Shown: one piece after another, positions 35,150-46,206 of the stretch
Position numbering within the stretch: position 1 is the first letter of the stretch
How the letters are laid out: every line of letters begins with the position of its first letter
Source: Liriodendron chinense
Taxonomy: Eukaryota > Streptophyta > Magnoliopsida > Magnoliales > Magnoliaceae
Assembly (NCBI GenBank): GCA_003013855.2
Contig: PVNU02004112.1
Coordinates: forward strand, 124,001-188,000
Direction of reading: 5' to 3'
DNA length: 64,000 bases
The notes under the pieces: generated by a model
Database searches by the model: none
The model's input: the letters and a program-made list of their open reading frames with translations, nothing else
Told to the model about the DNA's origin: nothing
Translations under genes and position numbers: made by a program

Positions 35150-36650
35150 TTGAGTCTCTAAGACCTACACCCTAAACCCGAAACCATAAACCTAAAACTA
35201 AAACCTATAAGCTACGGCTAAACCGAAACCTAAACTCAATTCATCTAATGGCCCGTTTGGCACCATGGATTTGAGGAGAAGTGGATTCCATGATATGAAT
35301 TCTCATCAATTCCAGTTCTTACCAATTCCAGATTTTCTGTTTGGCAGTCAAGATTTGGAGAGAAATCAAACATGAAGGAATGGACGGTGTAAATTTTAAT
35401 CCTCTCAAATCCACTTCTCATCAAATCCATGGTGCCAAACAGAATAAAGCAACCAGTTTCTCCTCCTTTCTCCTCCTTTCTCCTAGAATCCATGGTGCCA
35501 AACGGGCCATAACTCTAAACCTAGACCCAAACTCGAAAACCTAACCATAAACCCGATCCCGAACTCGAAACTATAAACCAATGCGTAAACCTAATCCTAA
35601 TCTCAAATCACCTAACCTAAACCTACACCAATTCTTAACCTAAACCTTGGTTTGCACACGAGAACCTTTTCCTAAACCCGATCCCTAAACTCATGTCACC
35701 TAAACATGAGTACCAAACACGAAACCCGATCCCGAACCCGAAAATCTAAACCTATCCCCGAAACCTAATCCTAAACTCATGTCACCTAAACTATACCTAC
35801 ACCTATTCTTAAATCCATTCACCTAGCCTAAACCTAGACCCAAACACGAAAACCAAACCCGAAACCCGATCCCGAACCCAAAAATCTAAACCTATCCCCG
35901 AAACCTAATCCTAAACTCATGTCACCTAAACTAAACCTACACCTATTCCTAAATCCATTCACCTAGCCTAAACCTAGACCCAAACACGAAAACCAAACTC
36001 GAAACTCGATCCCGAACCCAAAAATCCAAACCTATCCCTGAAACCTAATCCTAAACTCATGTCACCTAAACTAAACCTACACCTATTCCTAAATCCATTC
36101 ACCTAGCCTAAACCTAGACCCAAACACGAAAACCAAAGCCGAAACCCGATCTCGAACCCAAAAATCTAAACCTATCCCCGAAACCTAATCCTAAACTCAT
36201 GTCACCTAAACTAAACATTCACCTATTCCTAAATCCATTCACCTAGCCTAAACCTAGACCCAAACACGAAAACCAAACCCGAAACCCGATCCCGAAACCA
36301 AAAATCTAAACCTATCCCCTAAACCTAATCCTAAACTCATGTCACCTAAACTAGACCTACACCTATTCCTAAATCCATTCACCTAGCCTAAACCTAGACC
36401 CAAACACGAAAACCAAACCCGAAACCCGATCCCGAACCCAAAAATCTAAACCTATCCTCGAAACCTAATCCTAAACTCATGTCACCTAAACTAAACCTAC
36501 ACCTATTCCTAAATCCATTCACCTAGCCTAAACCTAGACCCAAACACGAAAACCAAACCCGAAACCCGATCCCGAACCCAAAAATCTCAACTTATGCCCT
36601 AAACCTAATCCTAAACTCATGTCACCTAAACTAAACCTGACTCTAATATT
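35150..36650 (+). repeat. Telomere-like CCTAAAC-rich region with 140-bp array
   Basis: The sequence is dominated by CCTAAAC, CCCGAAAC and CCGATCCCGAA words. From about 35700 it becomes a regular tandem array: GTCACCTAAA recurs at 35781, 35921, 36061, 36201, 36341, 36481 and 36621, exactly 140 bp apart. The words resemble degenerate plant telomere repeats (CCCTAAA), but no run of perfect telomere units exists. A Harbinger-like MITE interrupts it at 35249-35509. It ends directly before the transposase start. Confidence 0.9.
35249..35509. mobile_element. PIF/Harbinger-like (Tourist-type) MITE, 261 bp
   Basis: The terminal inverted repeats are TGGCCCGTTTGGCACCATGG and its complement, about 23 bp long, flanked by TSD TAA at 35246-35248 and 35510-35512. 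The trinucleotide TAA target is typical of PIF/Harbinger MITEs. An additional internal copy of the right end (ATCCATGGTGCCAAAC near 35428) suggests a rearranged or extended end. Confidence 0.8.
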
Positions 36651-36662
36651 TGCATTGTAGAT

Positions 36663-39600
36663 ATGGATAAGAGTTGGATGCAAGCTAAGAATCGGTTTGG
36701 CCCAGAGTATAAAGGTGTTAAGGAGTTCATGGAATTTGCGAGAGATCGGGCAGATTCAGGTAATAGAATTAGGTGTCCATGCCGAAAATGCAAGAACATG
36801 ATTCACAAGACATTGGACAAAGTGGAAGATGATTTGTTCATAGTTGGGATTGACCAGGGTTATACTTGGTGGATTCATCATGGTGAAGACTTCCACCAAA
36901 GAGTTGAGGCCACTGAAGTCCTTGCTGACCCAATTGTGCGTAATGACGAGGATGAAGATGTTGACGATATGCAAGATATCATTGGGGATGTGTTAAGGGG
37001 AACCATTGCGGATACTGATTTTGCAGCGACAAGTACTAGCCAGGATATTCCTCCTATGGGTGATGCCGAATCAGAAAAGTTTAGTAGGTTGTTGAGAGAT
37101 GCGCAACGTCCACTCTATCCGGGGTGTCGGAACTTCTCCAAGTTGAATTTTCTTACAAGGTTACTTCATTTAAAGATAATAAATCGTTGGAGTAACAAAT
37201 CGTTCGACATGTTACTTGGCTTGTTGAAAGAAGTATTACCTGAAGGTGAGACATTGCCTAAGTCTCATTACGAGGCAAAATCCTTAATGCGAGACTTGGG
37301 CCTTGGTTACATCCTCATACATGCATGTATAAATGATTGTGTATTGTATTGGAAAGAACATGAAAATGTTGAGGAGTGTCCACAATGTGGAGAGTCTAGG
37401 TGGAAATATGACGAAGCTAAGCGTAAGAAAATTCCACAAAAGGTGTTAAGGTACTTTCCATTGAAACCCAGATTACAAAGATTGTTTACGTCGAGCAAGA
37501 CGGCTGAAGATATGAGGTGGCATAAGGAGAAACGCCTTCATGATGATAATACATTGAGGCATCCCGCTGACTCTGAAGCCTGGCAACATTTTGATAAGCA
37601 ATATGACTGGTTTGCAGAGGATTCTCGCAATGTTCGGCTAGGTCTTGCAAGTGATGGTTTTAATTCATTTGGTAATATGAGTAGCTCGTACAGTATGTGG
37701 CCAGTGATACTTATGCCCTACAATTTACCTCCTTGGTTGTGTATGAAAGAATCATTTTTTATGATGTCGTTGCTTATTCCTGGACCCAAGTCACTGGGGA
37801 ATGACATTGATGTGTATCTCCGACCGTTAGTAGATGAGTTAAACGAGTTGTGGAGTCAAGGTGTCCAGACGTATGACACTTTTGCAGAACAGACGTTTCG
37901 ATTGCATACAGCGGTCTTGTGGACAATAAATGACTTCCCTGCATATGGAAATTTGTCTGGGTGGAGCACGAAGGGAAAGTTGGGTTGTCCTACATGTAGT
38001 ACTGAGACTTGTTCATTGTCATTGAAGCATGGTAAGAAAACGTGTTATATGGGCCATCGTCGCTTCCTTCCGAGGGATCATAGTTGGCGCAGGAAGACGG
38101 TAATCTTTGATGGAAAATAAGATCATAGGCCACCACCGAAAGAACTATCTGCAGAAGATGTGTTACAACAGCTGAGAAACATTGAAGAAGTTAGATTTGG
38201 TAAGGCACCGCACTTGAAGAAGAGAAAACGTACAGTATTGGAGTACAACTGGAGGAAGAAGAGCATTTTTTTTAGTTGCCTTATTGGAGTCAGCTGAAAT
38301 TACGACACAACTTGAATGTCATGCATATTGAGAAGAATATATGTGACAATGTCTTTGGAACATTGATGAACATAGAGAAGAAAACAAAAGACAGTTTTAA
38401 GGCTCGATTGGATCTACAAGCAATGGGTTTAAGGAAAAAGTTGCACTTGCAACCACATGAAAATTCATATACTATACCAGCAGCCTACTACACATTGACA
38501 AAACTAGAGAAAAAACGTGTATGTGAATGGTTGAACAAGGTGAAATTTCCCGACGGGTATGCATCGAATATCTCTCGGCGTGTCAACATTACGGACTGTA
38601 AGGTAACAGGAATGAAAAGTCATGACTGTCACGTCCTTCTGCAACGCCTACTACCGGTTGCGATTCGTGGATTCCTTAACAAGGATGTCAGTGCTACGCT
38701 GATTGAGTTGGGGATATTCTTTAGGGATTTGTGCTCGAAATCTTTGAATGTAGAGGTTATTAAACGACTGGAGAAGGATATTATCGTAATCCTTTGCAAA
38801 CTTGAAAGAAATTTTCCACCTGCGTTTTTCGATGTCATGGTACACCTAGCGATTCACTTACCGCACGAAGCGAAGCTTGCAGGCCCAGTACAATATCATT
38901 GGATGTATCCGATCGAAAGGTGATAGAACAATGATCATAAATTTTTTTCCATTCCATAAACTACGTATATCCATGTTTTCATGTCCTAAACATATTGATT
39001 TTGTGTACAGATACCTTCACACATTAAAACAGTATGTGAGGAATAAGGCACGTCCAGAGGGATCCATTGCTGAGGCGTACATTGATAATGAGTGCCTGAC
39101 ATTTTGCTCCATGTATCTTCGTGGCATAGAGACTAGATTCAACCGAGAAGATCGTAATGCCGATGCAGGGTAGGAGCATGAACAAGGACTCATATCTGTA
39201 TTCGCACATAACGTCCGTCCTTTAGGATCGCCGACGTTTCAGGATATGGACCCTCGGGATCTTGCGAAGGCGCGGTGGTATGTGTTGCATAACTGTGAAG
39301 AAATAGAGTCGTACTTGGAGTAAGTCTTCGCACATAATTATTGTATATCTACAGACAGTTTTAATCTCAAAATTTCTTGCTTACAACGTACCAATTGTGT
39401 ATAGTGAACACATCGAGGAGATGAAGTCCCAATACCCTACAAATTATGATAGAATGCATCAGGATTTGTTTCCAGAATGGTTTGCAAAATGTGTAAGCTT
39501 AATTTACCTTCTATCTCACCACACTTACAATATTGTTGTATTGCACAATATTTACACGTAATTTTAAATGCCTAAACGTACATTTATATTCTGTACGTGA

Positions 39601-40397
39601 TGATAGATGAAGATGTTGCGCGCTAGCAACTCTGCGGATGCATCTGATGCGCTCTACTCACTGGCGTGTTGCCCTAATAGACGTGTATCTAGATATATAG
39701 GTTGTATTGTAAACGGGATTCGGTTCCACACTGAGGAGCGTGAGAAATATAGGACAACACAAAATAGTGGTGTGGTTGTGAAGGGAACACATGAGGAGGT
39801 CGAAATTGATTTTTATGGCGTTTTGACGGATATTATTGAGCTGAGTTATTATATGAGAAAGCGAGTGTACTTATTTAGATGCGATTGGTGGGACATTGGA
39901 AATAAAAAGTTGGGAATACAGACTGATAATTACTTCACAAGCGTAAATTTATCTCGGAAGTGGTTTAAAGATGACCCATTTATCATAGCCGGCCAAGCCG
40001 AACAAGTATTCTACCTCGCTGACACCAAGTTAGGCGGCTCTTAGCACGTGGTGCAGAAATAAAGCCCAAGAACATATTTGACGTTCCCGAAGTAGACGTT
40101 GAAGATAACGATGAAGGGAGTAATAGAACGTCGTCAGTTGAACAAGCATACCAAGAAGACATGCCATCTTGGGATAGAGGGAATGATCCAAATATTGATA
40201 TTGATGTGGTGCAATTGAATAGAGATGATGTGCCACCTGATCATGTTGATACCTCAATCATAAATGACATTGTTAGAGATGATAGCGCTTTCATCGATGA
40301 CAACGTTGCAGACGATGAAGAGGAAATTCTGATCAGTGATAGTGATGGTGAAGAAGAAAGAGTCCTAAGCGATAATGATTCAGACGACGATTATTAA
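36663..40397 (+). pseudogene. TnpD-type CACTA transposase (TNP2 family), broken
   Basis: This is the catalytic transposase that would cut the element's TIRs. Exons: 36663-38919, 39011-39319, 39405-39492 and 39607-40397, with GT-AG introns. Domains in order are a transposase-associated zinc region (CPCRKCKN, near residue 40), TNP2 (motifs LGLASDGFNSFG and DVYLRPLVDEL), DUF4218 (HIEKNICDNVFGTL) and DUF4216 (VYLFRCDWWD), then an acidic tail (DSDGEEERVLSDNDSDDDY). Lesions: TAA at 38118, a frameshift in the T run at 38266-38273, TAG at 39171, TAG at 40042 where W is expected, and a 1-base loss shortly after 40050. The reading otherwise aligns throughout, so decay is fairly recent. Confidence 0.92.
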
Positions 40398-40534
40398 ATG
40401 TATACAAGATTTACATATAATTTTTCAATTCGATTAATTTGATTATTACATGTATATATGTTTTACAAGTCATGATTTTTTTCCTGAATTGACTTGTTGA
40501 TAATCTACATTTACAGTTAAGTCACTTTCTGATC

Positions 40535-40915
40535 ATGTCTTCCACAAACTGGAGCGTAGCGGAAGCACGCAGCATACTTCATCAGCTGTTGCGGATGGAC
40601 TTTCCGGCCCTATATTCTTCTGGTAGGGCCAGAGAGATACCCGGTCTGGTCGAGAAATGTAGGGAGGAAGACGATGACTCAGATGAAAGATTATACAATC
40701 TCAAAGAAATTCCGGACCTGATTGAGGAATATAATCGCGGAAAACTTCGTATGGAAGATGCGATATTATCACTTGCACATCTGAATGGAGTCCCGAGAGA
40801 TCAGATTTCTCCTATTGTGACTGGCATGTTGGCTGTAACAATGTCGAGTGCTTCATACAGCATCGAATATACATCTGCAGCGTACGATAACTTACGCAGG
40901 GAGTATTTCGGATAG
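40535..40915 (+). CDS. Small ORF of CACTA element, 126 aa, unrecognised
   Basis: An uninterrupted frame lies between the transposase and the TnpA-type gene, on the same strand. The product is acidic and looks mostly helical, with a D/E cluster (CREEDDDSDERL) near residue 60 and no Cys/His metal site, signal peptide or membrane segment. A CAG acceptor-like site (TTTACAG) lies about 20 bases upstream of the ATG, so it may be the last exon of a longer transcript. I do not recognise the family. Its survival as an open frame beside a decayed transposase is weak support for its being a real gene. Confidence 0.5.
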   Translation: MSSTNWSVAEARSILHQLLRMDFPALYSSGRAREIPGLVEKCREEDDDSDERLYNLKEIPDLIEEYNRGKLRMEDAILSLAHLNGVPRDQISPIVTGMLAVTMSSASYSIEYTSAAYDNLRREYFG

Positions 40916-41188
40916 TTGATCCGAAGTTGATTTGTATTACAATGAGATATATGTATTTAATATAGAATGACAATGTGTAATGGATTTTTCAACTTTTATA
41001 TTCTGTTTACAGTTTTATTATATTCTGTTTACGGTTTTATTATATTCTGCTTGCATTATAGTGTAATGGTTTAATCATATTTTTATCATTTCTCTAAGCA
41101 TAAGCACAAATTCACTCTGCAATGATGTTCATAAACTTGCATTGACATTGTTTAAATTTATAAGTTTGTATTTCAGATATATTCAGTC

Positions 41189-42834
41189 ATGGCACCAGGT
41201 GGGAGATCAGGTCGTTCGCGCACTGGATCTACCCCTTCCACCCGTGATGCGACGCAGACAGCATCGACGTCGCACGATGCATCACAGTCATCTGATCCTT
41301 CGATTCAGCATACACCGGGCACTGCATGTAAGTCTAGACATTTATTTAGTGATTTCTGTTTATATTGTTACTTACATATATCTTTTCGCAGCAGCATCTT
41401 CTACCAGCCGACGAGGACGTGGACCCACGCGTGGGTTAGTTTTAGAGCGACTTACGCGTGAGGGTAGGGTGGCAGTAGAGTTCCCACAGGACTGCCTTAG
41501 ACCTGTTGGGGACAGTGCCAGATTGTTTACGTCTGAGGTCGGTGTCCTATGCCAATCTCTGATCCCCGCCACTACCCCCCGTTGGACTGACGTGACAGAT
41601 GATGTGCGACAGCTCATCCGTCAGCGCCTTCAGGTAAAGTTTAGTAAATTGAAATTTTCTTTTGTGAAAGTTCATTTACGGTTAAGTCCTATTGTTAATA
41701 AGTTTATTCCCATAATTTATTATTTACGAAACTGCAGGATAAATTTGAATTCGATTTGAATGTTCCCTACATTTCTCATGCCGTCGACAACATGATTAGG
41801 GAGCGGTTCAAGGAGTACCGTGGAGAGTTGCACCAGCGGTACAAGCGGTGCAGGACACACGATGAGGCCGTACTGTCCGCACCGCCACACGTTAGTACAG
41901 ACGACTGGCGGATACTCTTCGAGAGATTTTCGTCGGAGGCTTTTCAGGTAATATTTACATGTACGATATCTTACGGTAACAATTAAATTCGCAATTAATT
42001 TCGCAATTAATAGAAATGTATTTTGTATAATGTGTTCAGAAGAGGAGCAGAATAAATTCTGCGAACAGGGAAAAGTTACAAGTGAACCACGTAGCTGGTT
42101 CAAAGTCATTTGTACTACATCATTACGACATGGTAAGAAATTATTGATGATTATTAAGTTAATATATTATTTTGATTGGCATTTATTATAAGTCTTTTTT
42201 CCTTTCGATTGCGCAGCGGGATTCCGTCACCGGCCAGGAGCCTAGACCAGTAGACCTCTACAGAGGGACTCACTGTCTGCAGGCGACGGGATCTTGGGTT
42301 CATCCTAGAGCCAATGAGCATTGGGTAAAAATCTTTACTTTGTTAAATTTAATTGCTCATTGATTGATAATAATGTCATTCATGTCATTTTTTATGAAAT
42401 TTCATATCTTTTCATTACAGGCGGCGATGGACACCATACGCAGTCAGCCCACTCCCGATGGTAGTCAGCGGAGTGAGCCAGAAATCCTGAGCGAGGTGCT
42501 TGGCACCCGTTCTGGATATGTGCGTGGGCTTGGCCATGGTGCTAAGCTCATGGCACAAACTAGAGCTGGCTCCAGCCGATCCGTAGCTGGTGAGAGCGCT
42601 CAACGCCGAGCTGACATCGCAGAGAGAGAGGTTCAGCAGCTACGGGTCGTCGTCGATGGGATTCGGGAGCAGCTGGAGAGGCAGAGGGAGGAGGAGGAGA
42701 GGCGACGGGAGGAGCAGGAGAGGAGGATGGAGGAGTTGCGGCAGGAGCATGAGCGACGGATGCAGGAGATGTTTCAGGCTCTCGCTGCACGCCTTGGCGC
42801 TGATGCCCCGCCACCTCCGCCTTCATCTTCCTGA
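41189..42834 (+). CDS. TnpA-type protein (Ptta/En/Spm transposase family), intact
   Basis: Six exons (41189-41327, 41392-41633, 41738-41947, 42040-42132, 42217-42324, 42421-42834) join in frame across five GT-AG introns to give 401 aa with no lesion. The N-terminus is S/T/Q-rich. The middle part (exons 2-5) carries the Plant_transposase Ptta/En/Spm-like region, with motifs such as YISHAVDNMIRERFKEYRG and WVHPRANEHW. The C-terminus is a strong coiled coil (REQLERQREEEERRREEQ) ending in a poly-Pro/Ser tail. In En/Spm, the TnpA-type partner binds subterminal repeats and assists TnpD; here the likely sites are the ACCGACGAAA copies at both ends. Confidence 0.88.
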
Positions 42835-43060
42835 TTATTTTTTTTAATATACGACTTTTAACTTGTATGTATTTGTGTGTGGATGAATATTGTTTGTTTG
42901 TGGATGTGGAATGGATTATTTGTGTATGGATGATGTAGTTTTTGTTTGTTTGTATGTTTGTGGATGTGAGTAGGATTCAAAATGTATAGGTTTTTTTACA
43001 GGTGTATATCAGGAATTTTCCTGAATTTTGAAAACAAATGGAACCGAGACAGGAAAAACT
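42835..43060 (+). other. 3' region of TnpA-type gene
   Basis: T- and TG-rich sequence with repeated TTTGTGTGTGGATG-like words. It is the probable 3' untranslated region. No polyadenylation signal can be chosen with confidence. Confidence 0.4.
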
Positions 43061-43547
43061 TTTACTGACGAAATATTTCGTCGGTAAAAGCAAGATAAAA
43101 CTTTTTACCGACGAAATATTTCGTCGGTAAAAAGTTCTTGTGTGCTTTTACCGACGAATTATTCCGTCGGTAAAAGTTTTATCATGTTTTTACCTACGCA
43201 TTATTTCGTAGGTAAAAAGTTTTTCCTTGCTTTTACCGATGAAATATTTCGTCGGTAAAAGTTTTAACATGTTTTTACCTACGCATTATTTCGTCGGTAA
43301 AAGTTTTTTCACCGACGTATCATTTTCAATCCCGACAAAATTCATATGTTTGGCCGACGAATAATTTCGTCGGTAATGGTGCAATTATTACCTATGAAAA
43401 ATTATTTCGTCGGTAAAAACCTTTACCGACGGCCTTTCTGCGACGATATTAGCCCCGAAAAATTTCGTCGGGAAAAACAATTCCCGACGAAATTTTACTG
43501 ATTACCGACGAAATCATTCGTCGGTAAAAATGAAATTTTTTGTAGTG
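43061..43547. repeat. Right CACTA terminus and subterminal repeats
   Basis: Dense direct and inverted ACCGACGAAA copies occur, several as head-to-head pairs such as TTACCGACGAAATATTTCGT followed by CGGTAA (near 43097-43125), which is a full palindrome. The element ends in TTTTTTGTAGTG at 43547. Confidence 0.9.
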
Positions 43548-43550
43548 TCT

Positions 43551-44725
43551 TCCATATCTCTGGGTAGGAGCCGACGCAAAAATCAAATAAGATCCGATGT
43601 CTCGCGGTTTCCCCGAAGATCATCAGATCCAATGCACTCAAGGTACGGTCGAACTGAACTCCAATGTCAGTGCGGTCGTACCACATGCCAAGATACAAAA
43701 AGATGAAAGCCAAAAGGCTCGGTCAAAGAAACCACTTGAACAGGTGGAAATGATGAATTGTAACCCAAGTATCAAAATCAGCAGATCGGGTGGAAAGAGT
43801 TCACCCGCACATACCTAGGCGTGGACGCCTAAAGTACCTTGACTGAGTCCAAGTAGGCGTAGTGGACTCCCGTAAGACTATATAACGCAGGGCAGCTAAC
43901 CACTTTGACAGTCAAGTGAAACAAGTACTCCTGGAGTGATCCGGGAAAACATCAAACATCACAATCAATCACAAGGTCAGTATCCTCGTAAGACTACGAC
44001 GCAGAGGCTCTGCTGTACCTTTCCGATGTTAGTACCGATCGGGAATGAAAGGGTTGCGATTGGGTACCCAGGTTGTAGCACACTGCAGGGACAATCGCAA
44101 CGTTTTCTCCAAACTCTCGCAGTATGTGCAAGTTATCAAACTCCAAACAATCAACTGACTCAGATACAAAGGACAATAAGGATTCTATACCACAATCTAG
44201 GAAAGAATGAATTGCAACCAAGCATCAAAACAAGCAGATCGGGTGGAAAGAGTTCACCCGCACATACCTAGGCGTGGATGCCTGAAGTACCTTGACTGAT
44301 TCCAAGTTGGCGTAGTGTACTCCCGTAAGACTACATGACGTAGGGCAGCTAACCACTTTAACAGTCAAGCGAAACAAGTACTCCTGGAGTAATCTGGGAA
44401 AACATCAAACAATCAATCACAAGGTCAGTATCCTCGTAAGACTATGACGCAGAGGCTCTGCTGTACCTTTCCGATGTTAGTACCGATCGGGAATGGAAGA
44501 GTTGCGATTGGGTACCCAGGTTGCAGCACATTGCAGGGACAATCGTAAAGTTTTTTTCAAACTCCCGCGGTATGTGCAAGTGATCAATTTTCAGACGATC
44601 AACTGACACAAATGCAAAGGCCAGCAAAGATTTCAGACCATGATCTATGAATGACCGGGTCAGAAGTGGGGTGTCCACTCGTTTTGGCATTCGGTTGTAC
44701 GCAACCTCTGCCAAAGAGGGGCATC
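43551..44725 (+). repeat. Outer Tat 3' region with ~453-bp repeats and PPT
   Basis: The outer Tat element resumes after the CACTA insertion. Two copies of a 453-bp unit are marked by GCAGATCGGGTGGAAAGAG at 43781 and 44234. The last bases, CCAAAGAGGGGCATC (44711-44725), are the polypurine tract next to the 3' LTR. The region is matched, inverted, by 48350-49560. Confidence 0.85.
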
Positions 44726-46201
44726 TGTAGACACCCCACCTTCAGTTACATTGTTGGTAGAGGTAGCTGGATGAATGGAGGACCATACCTCCAAATCCCA
44801 TGTCCAAACTCAGCCAAACTCACCCTTGTAAGCCCCAATCCATAGCCTAACTCAAGCCTGAACCCAGTCAACTCGCCTCTAGACATCATCCTGAAAAACC
44901 CCCCATAAGAAAAACCAGTCAAAAAAGTCCTAAAAAGTCAAACTCGGCGAGTCAACCCGCTGAGTCAAATCACCGAGTCAACCCGCTGAGTCAACCGATC
45001 GAGTCAACTCACCGTGTCAACCCATCCCCCAAGCCCAGTCAACTCACCAAGTTCCAAGCAGCAGCCCCGGGGCATGTCCGTACTGCCCGCTGAATCCCGA
45101 GAACGTCCGTACGGGCGGCCCCCTAGGTGCTGCCCAAACTTATTTATGCAATCTGCCACTGCCCGCTGCTATAAATACCCCCTCTCCCCTTCACATTCGA
45201 CATCCACTTCCCCTCTCTTCAATCTGAGAGCTCTGAGTCTACCTCCATCCCTTTTAGCCCATTTTTCCACCAAGGAGAGTCCGAGTGAGGAGAGCCTAGC
45301 CCTGATCCAGCCCAGCCTGACCACTAGTCCAAGTCTCCCAAGCCATTCAAGTCTTGATCCAGCCACTCGAAGCCAACCCTTGCGACACCTCCATCTATCT
45401 AGCTGTTCTTTACCAGCATCATCTCATTCGCATCTAGCATAAGTGCAACATTTACTTTTCTTCCAACCCCCTAGCTTCACTACAAGCACTTTGATTATTC
45501 AAACACACAGCATGCATCCTACATAGAGCACCTGTCAGTTCGAGCGTATGCTCTGGGCTTGCCTGTTAATGGAAACCTGCACATTAGAAACTCTTACTGT
45601 TCAGACCCGCATTCATGCATCAGTCACTACAAGCACTTTGATTATTCAAACACAGCATGCATCTCGCATAAAGCACCTGTCAGTTCGAGCGTATGCTCTG
45701 GGCTTGCCTGTTAATGGAAACCTGCCCATCAGAAACTCTTACTGTTCAGACCTGCATTCATGCATCATGTTATCCATGAGAATATATGAGGATTAAATCA
45801 GACTTTCAAGTATTAGTTCGATTCTGTGAAGTAGAGACCGTACTTCGGTACGGGCAGTGTGTGGGGTGCTTAACCTCTTCCCACCCTGTAACCGTGATCC
45901 CTTACCTCGAATCTCTGGCCGCAGATCAAAAGGAGTCATTTTAGAGGAAAAATCTTCGGATTCCCTTCTCTAACGTTTCTACGGGGTCTAGCCGACTGTA
46001 GATTTGAAGTAACTGGCTAGTGGCTACTCTGGTCTAACATAAACTCATCTAACACATCTAGCCTAACACGACAACCAACAAAGCCCTCGAGAACGAGGCA
46101 AGCCAGTGGTACAAACGGCGATTCGCGCGCACGCACCTCTTCTTCTTTTTCCGAAGAGGAAAGGGAGAACGTACGGGAGCGCGGAACGGCGAGGGTCCAC
46201 A
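44726..46201 (+). repeat. 3' LTR of outer Tat element (1476 bp)
   Basis: TGTAGACACC at 44726 to GGTCCACA ending at 46201, followed by TSD CTCCC. It contains the GTCAA array (shorter than in the 5' copy), TATAAATA at 45170 and the 147-bp duplication at 45478 and 45625. Confidence 0.95.
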
Positions 46202-46206
46202 CTCCC

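Larger units (their letters stand above)
21352..43547 (+). mobile_element. CACTA (En/Spm) transposon carrying an Athila insertion
   Basis: The ends are CACTACAAGAAA at 21352 and the inverted TTTTTTGTAGTG at 43547, with 3-bp TSD TCT at 21349-21351 and 43548-43550. Flanking Tat sequence is continuous across it by comparison with the equivalent segment near 49540 in the other Tat element. Without the young Athila the element is about 11.8 kb. It carries subterminal ACCGACGAAA repeats, a TnpD-type transposase pseudogene, a 126-aa ORF and a TnpA-type gene. With TnpD broken it is probably mobile only if another copy supplies transposase. Confidence 0.95.
698..46201 (+). mobile_element. Tat-like Ty3/gypsy element (outer, layer 1), non-autonomous
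   Basis: This is a complete LTR-bounded element. Both LTRs begin TGTAGACACC and end GGGTCCACA, and a 5-bp TSD (CTCCC) lies at 693-697 and 46202-46206. Removing the nested Athila (8224-18428), the CACTA (21352-43547) and their TSDs leaves about 13.1 kb. A tRNA-Arg-type PBS, gag, protease and integrase remnants and the long 3' region with tandem repeats place it in the Tat lineage. Reverse transcriptase, both RNases H and most of the antisense cassette seen in the right-hand Tat element are missing. It is therefore a deletion derivative that would need proteins from a relative. LTR divergence is several percent by eye and rich in transitions, so the insertion is old. Confidence 0.93.

Noticed and set aside
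34256..35161. Overlapping ORFs on both strands across the 169-bp array
   Set aside because: They are translations of the same repeat unit in several frames, with no start context or known domain; they follow from the tandem structure.
34321..36650. CRISPR-like regular repeats
   Set aside because: Units are tandem without unique spacers and lie in a eukaryotic transposon; CRISPR does not apply.
35150..36650. A true telomere or chromosome end
   Set aside because: No perfect CCCTAAA run; the repeats are degenerate, 140 bp in period and flanked on both sides by the same CACTA element.
45014..45442. 142-codon ORF in the outer Tat 3' LTR and its antisense shadow
   Set aside because: Lies across the LTR promoter and start region, is broken in the 5' LTR copy and has a Pro/Ser-rich composition from CT-rich DNA.
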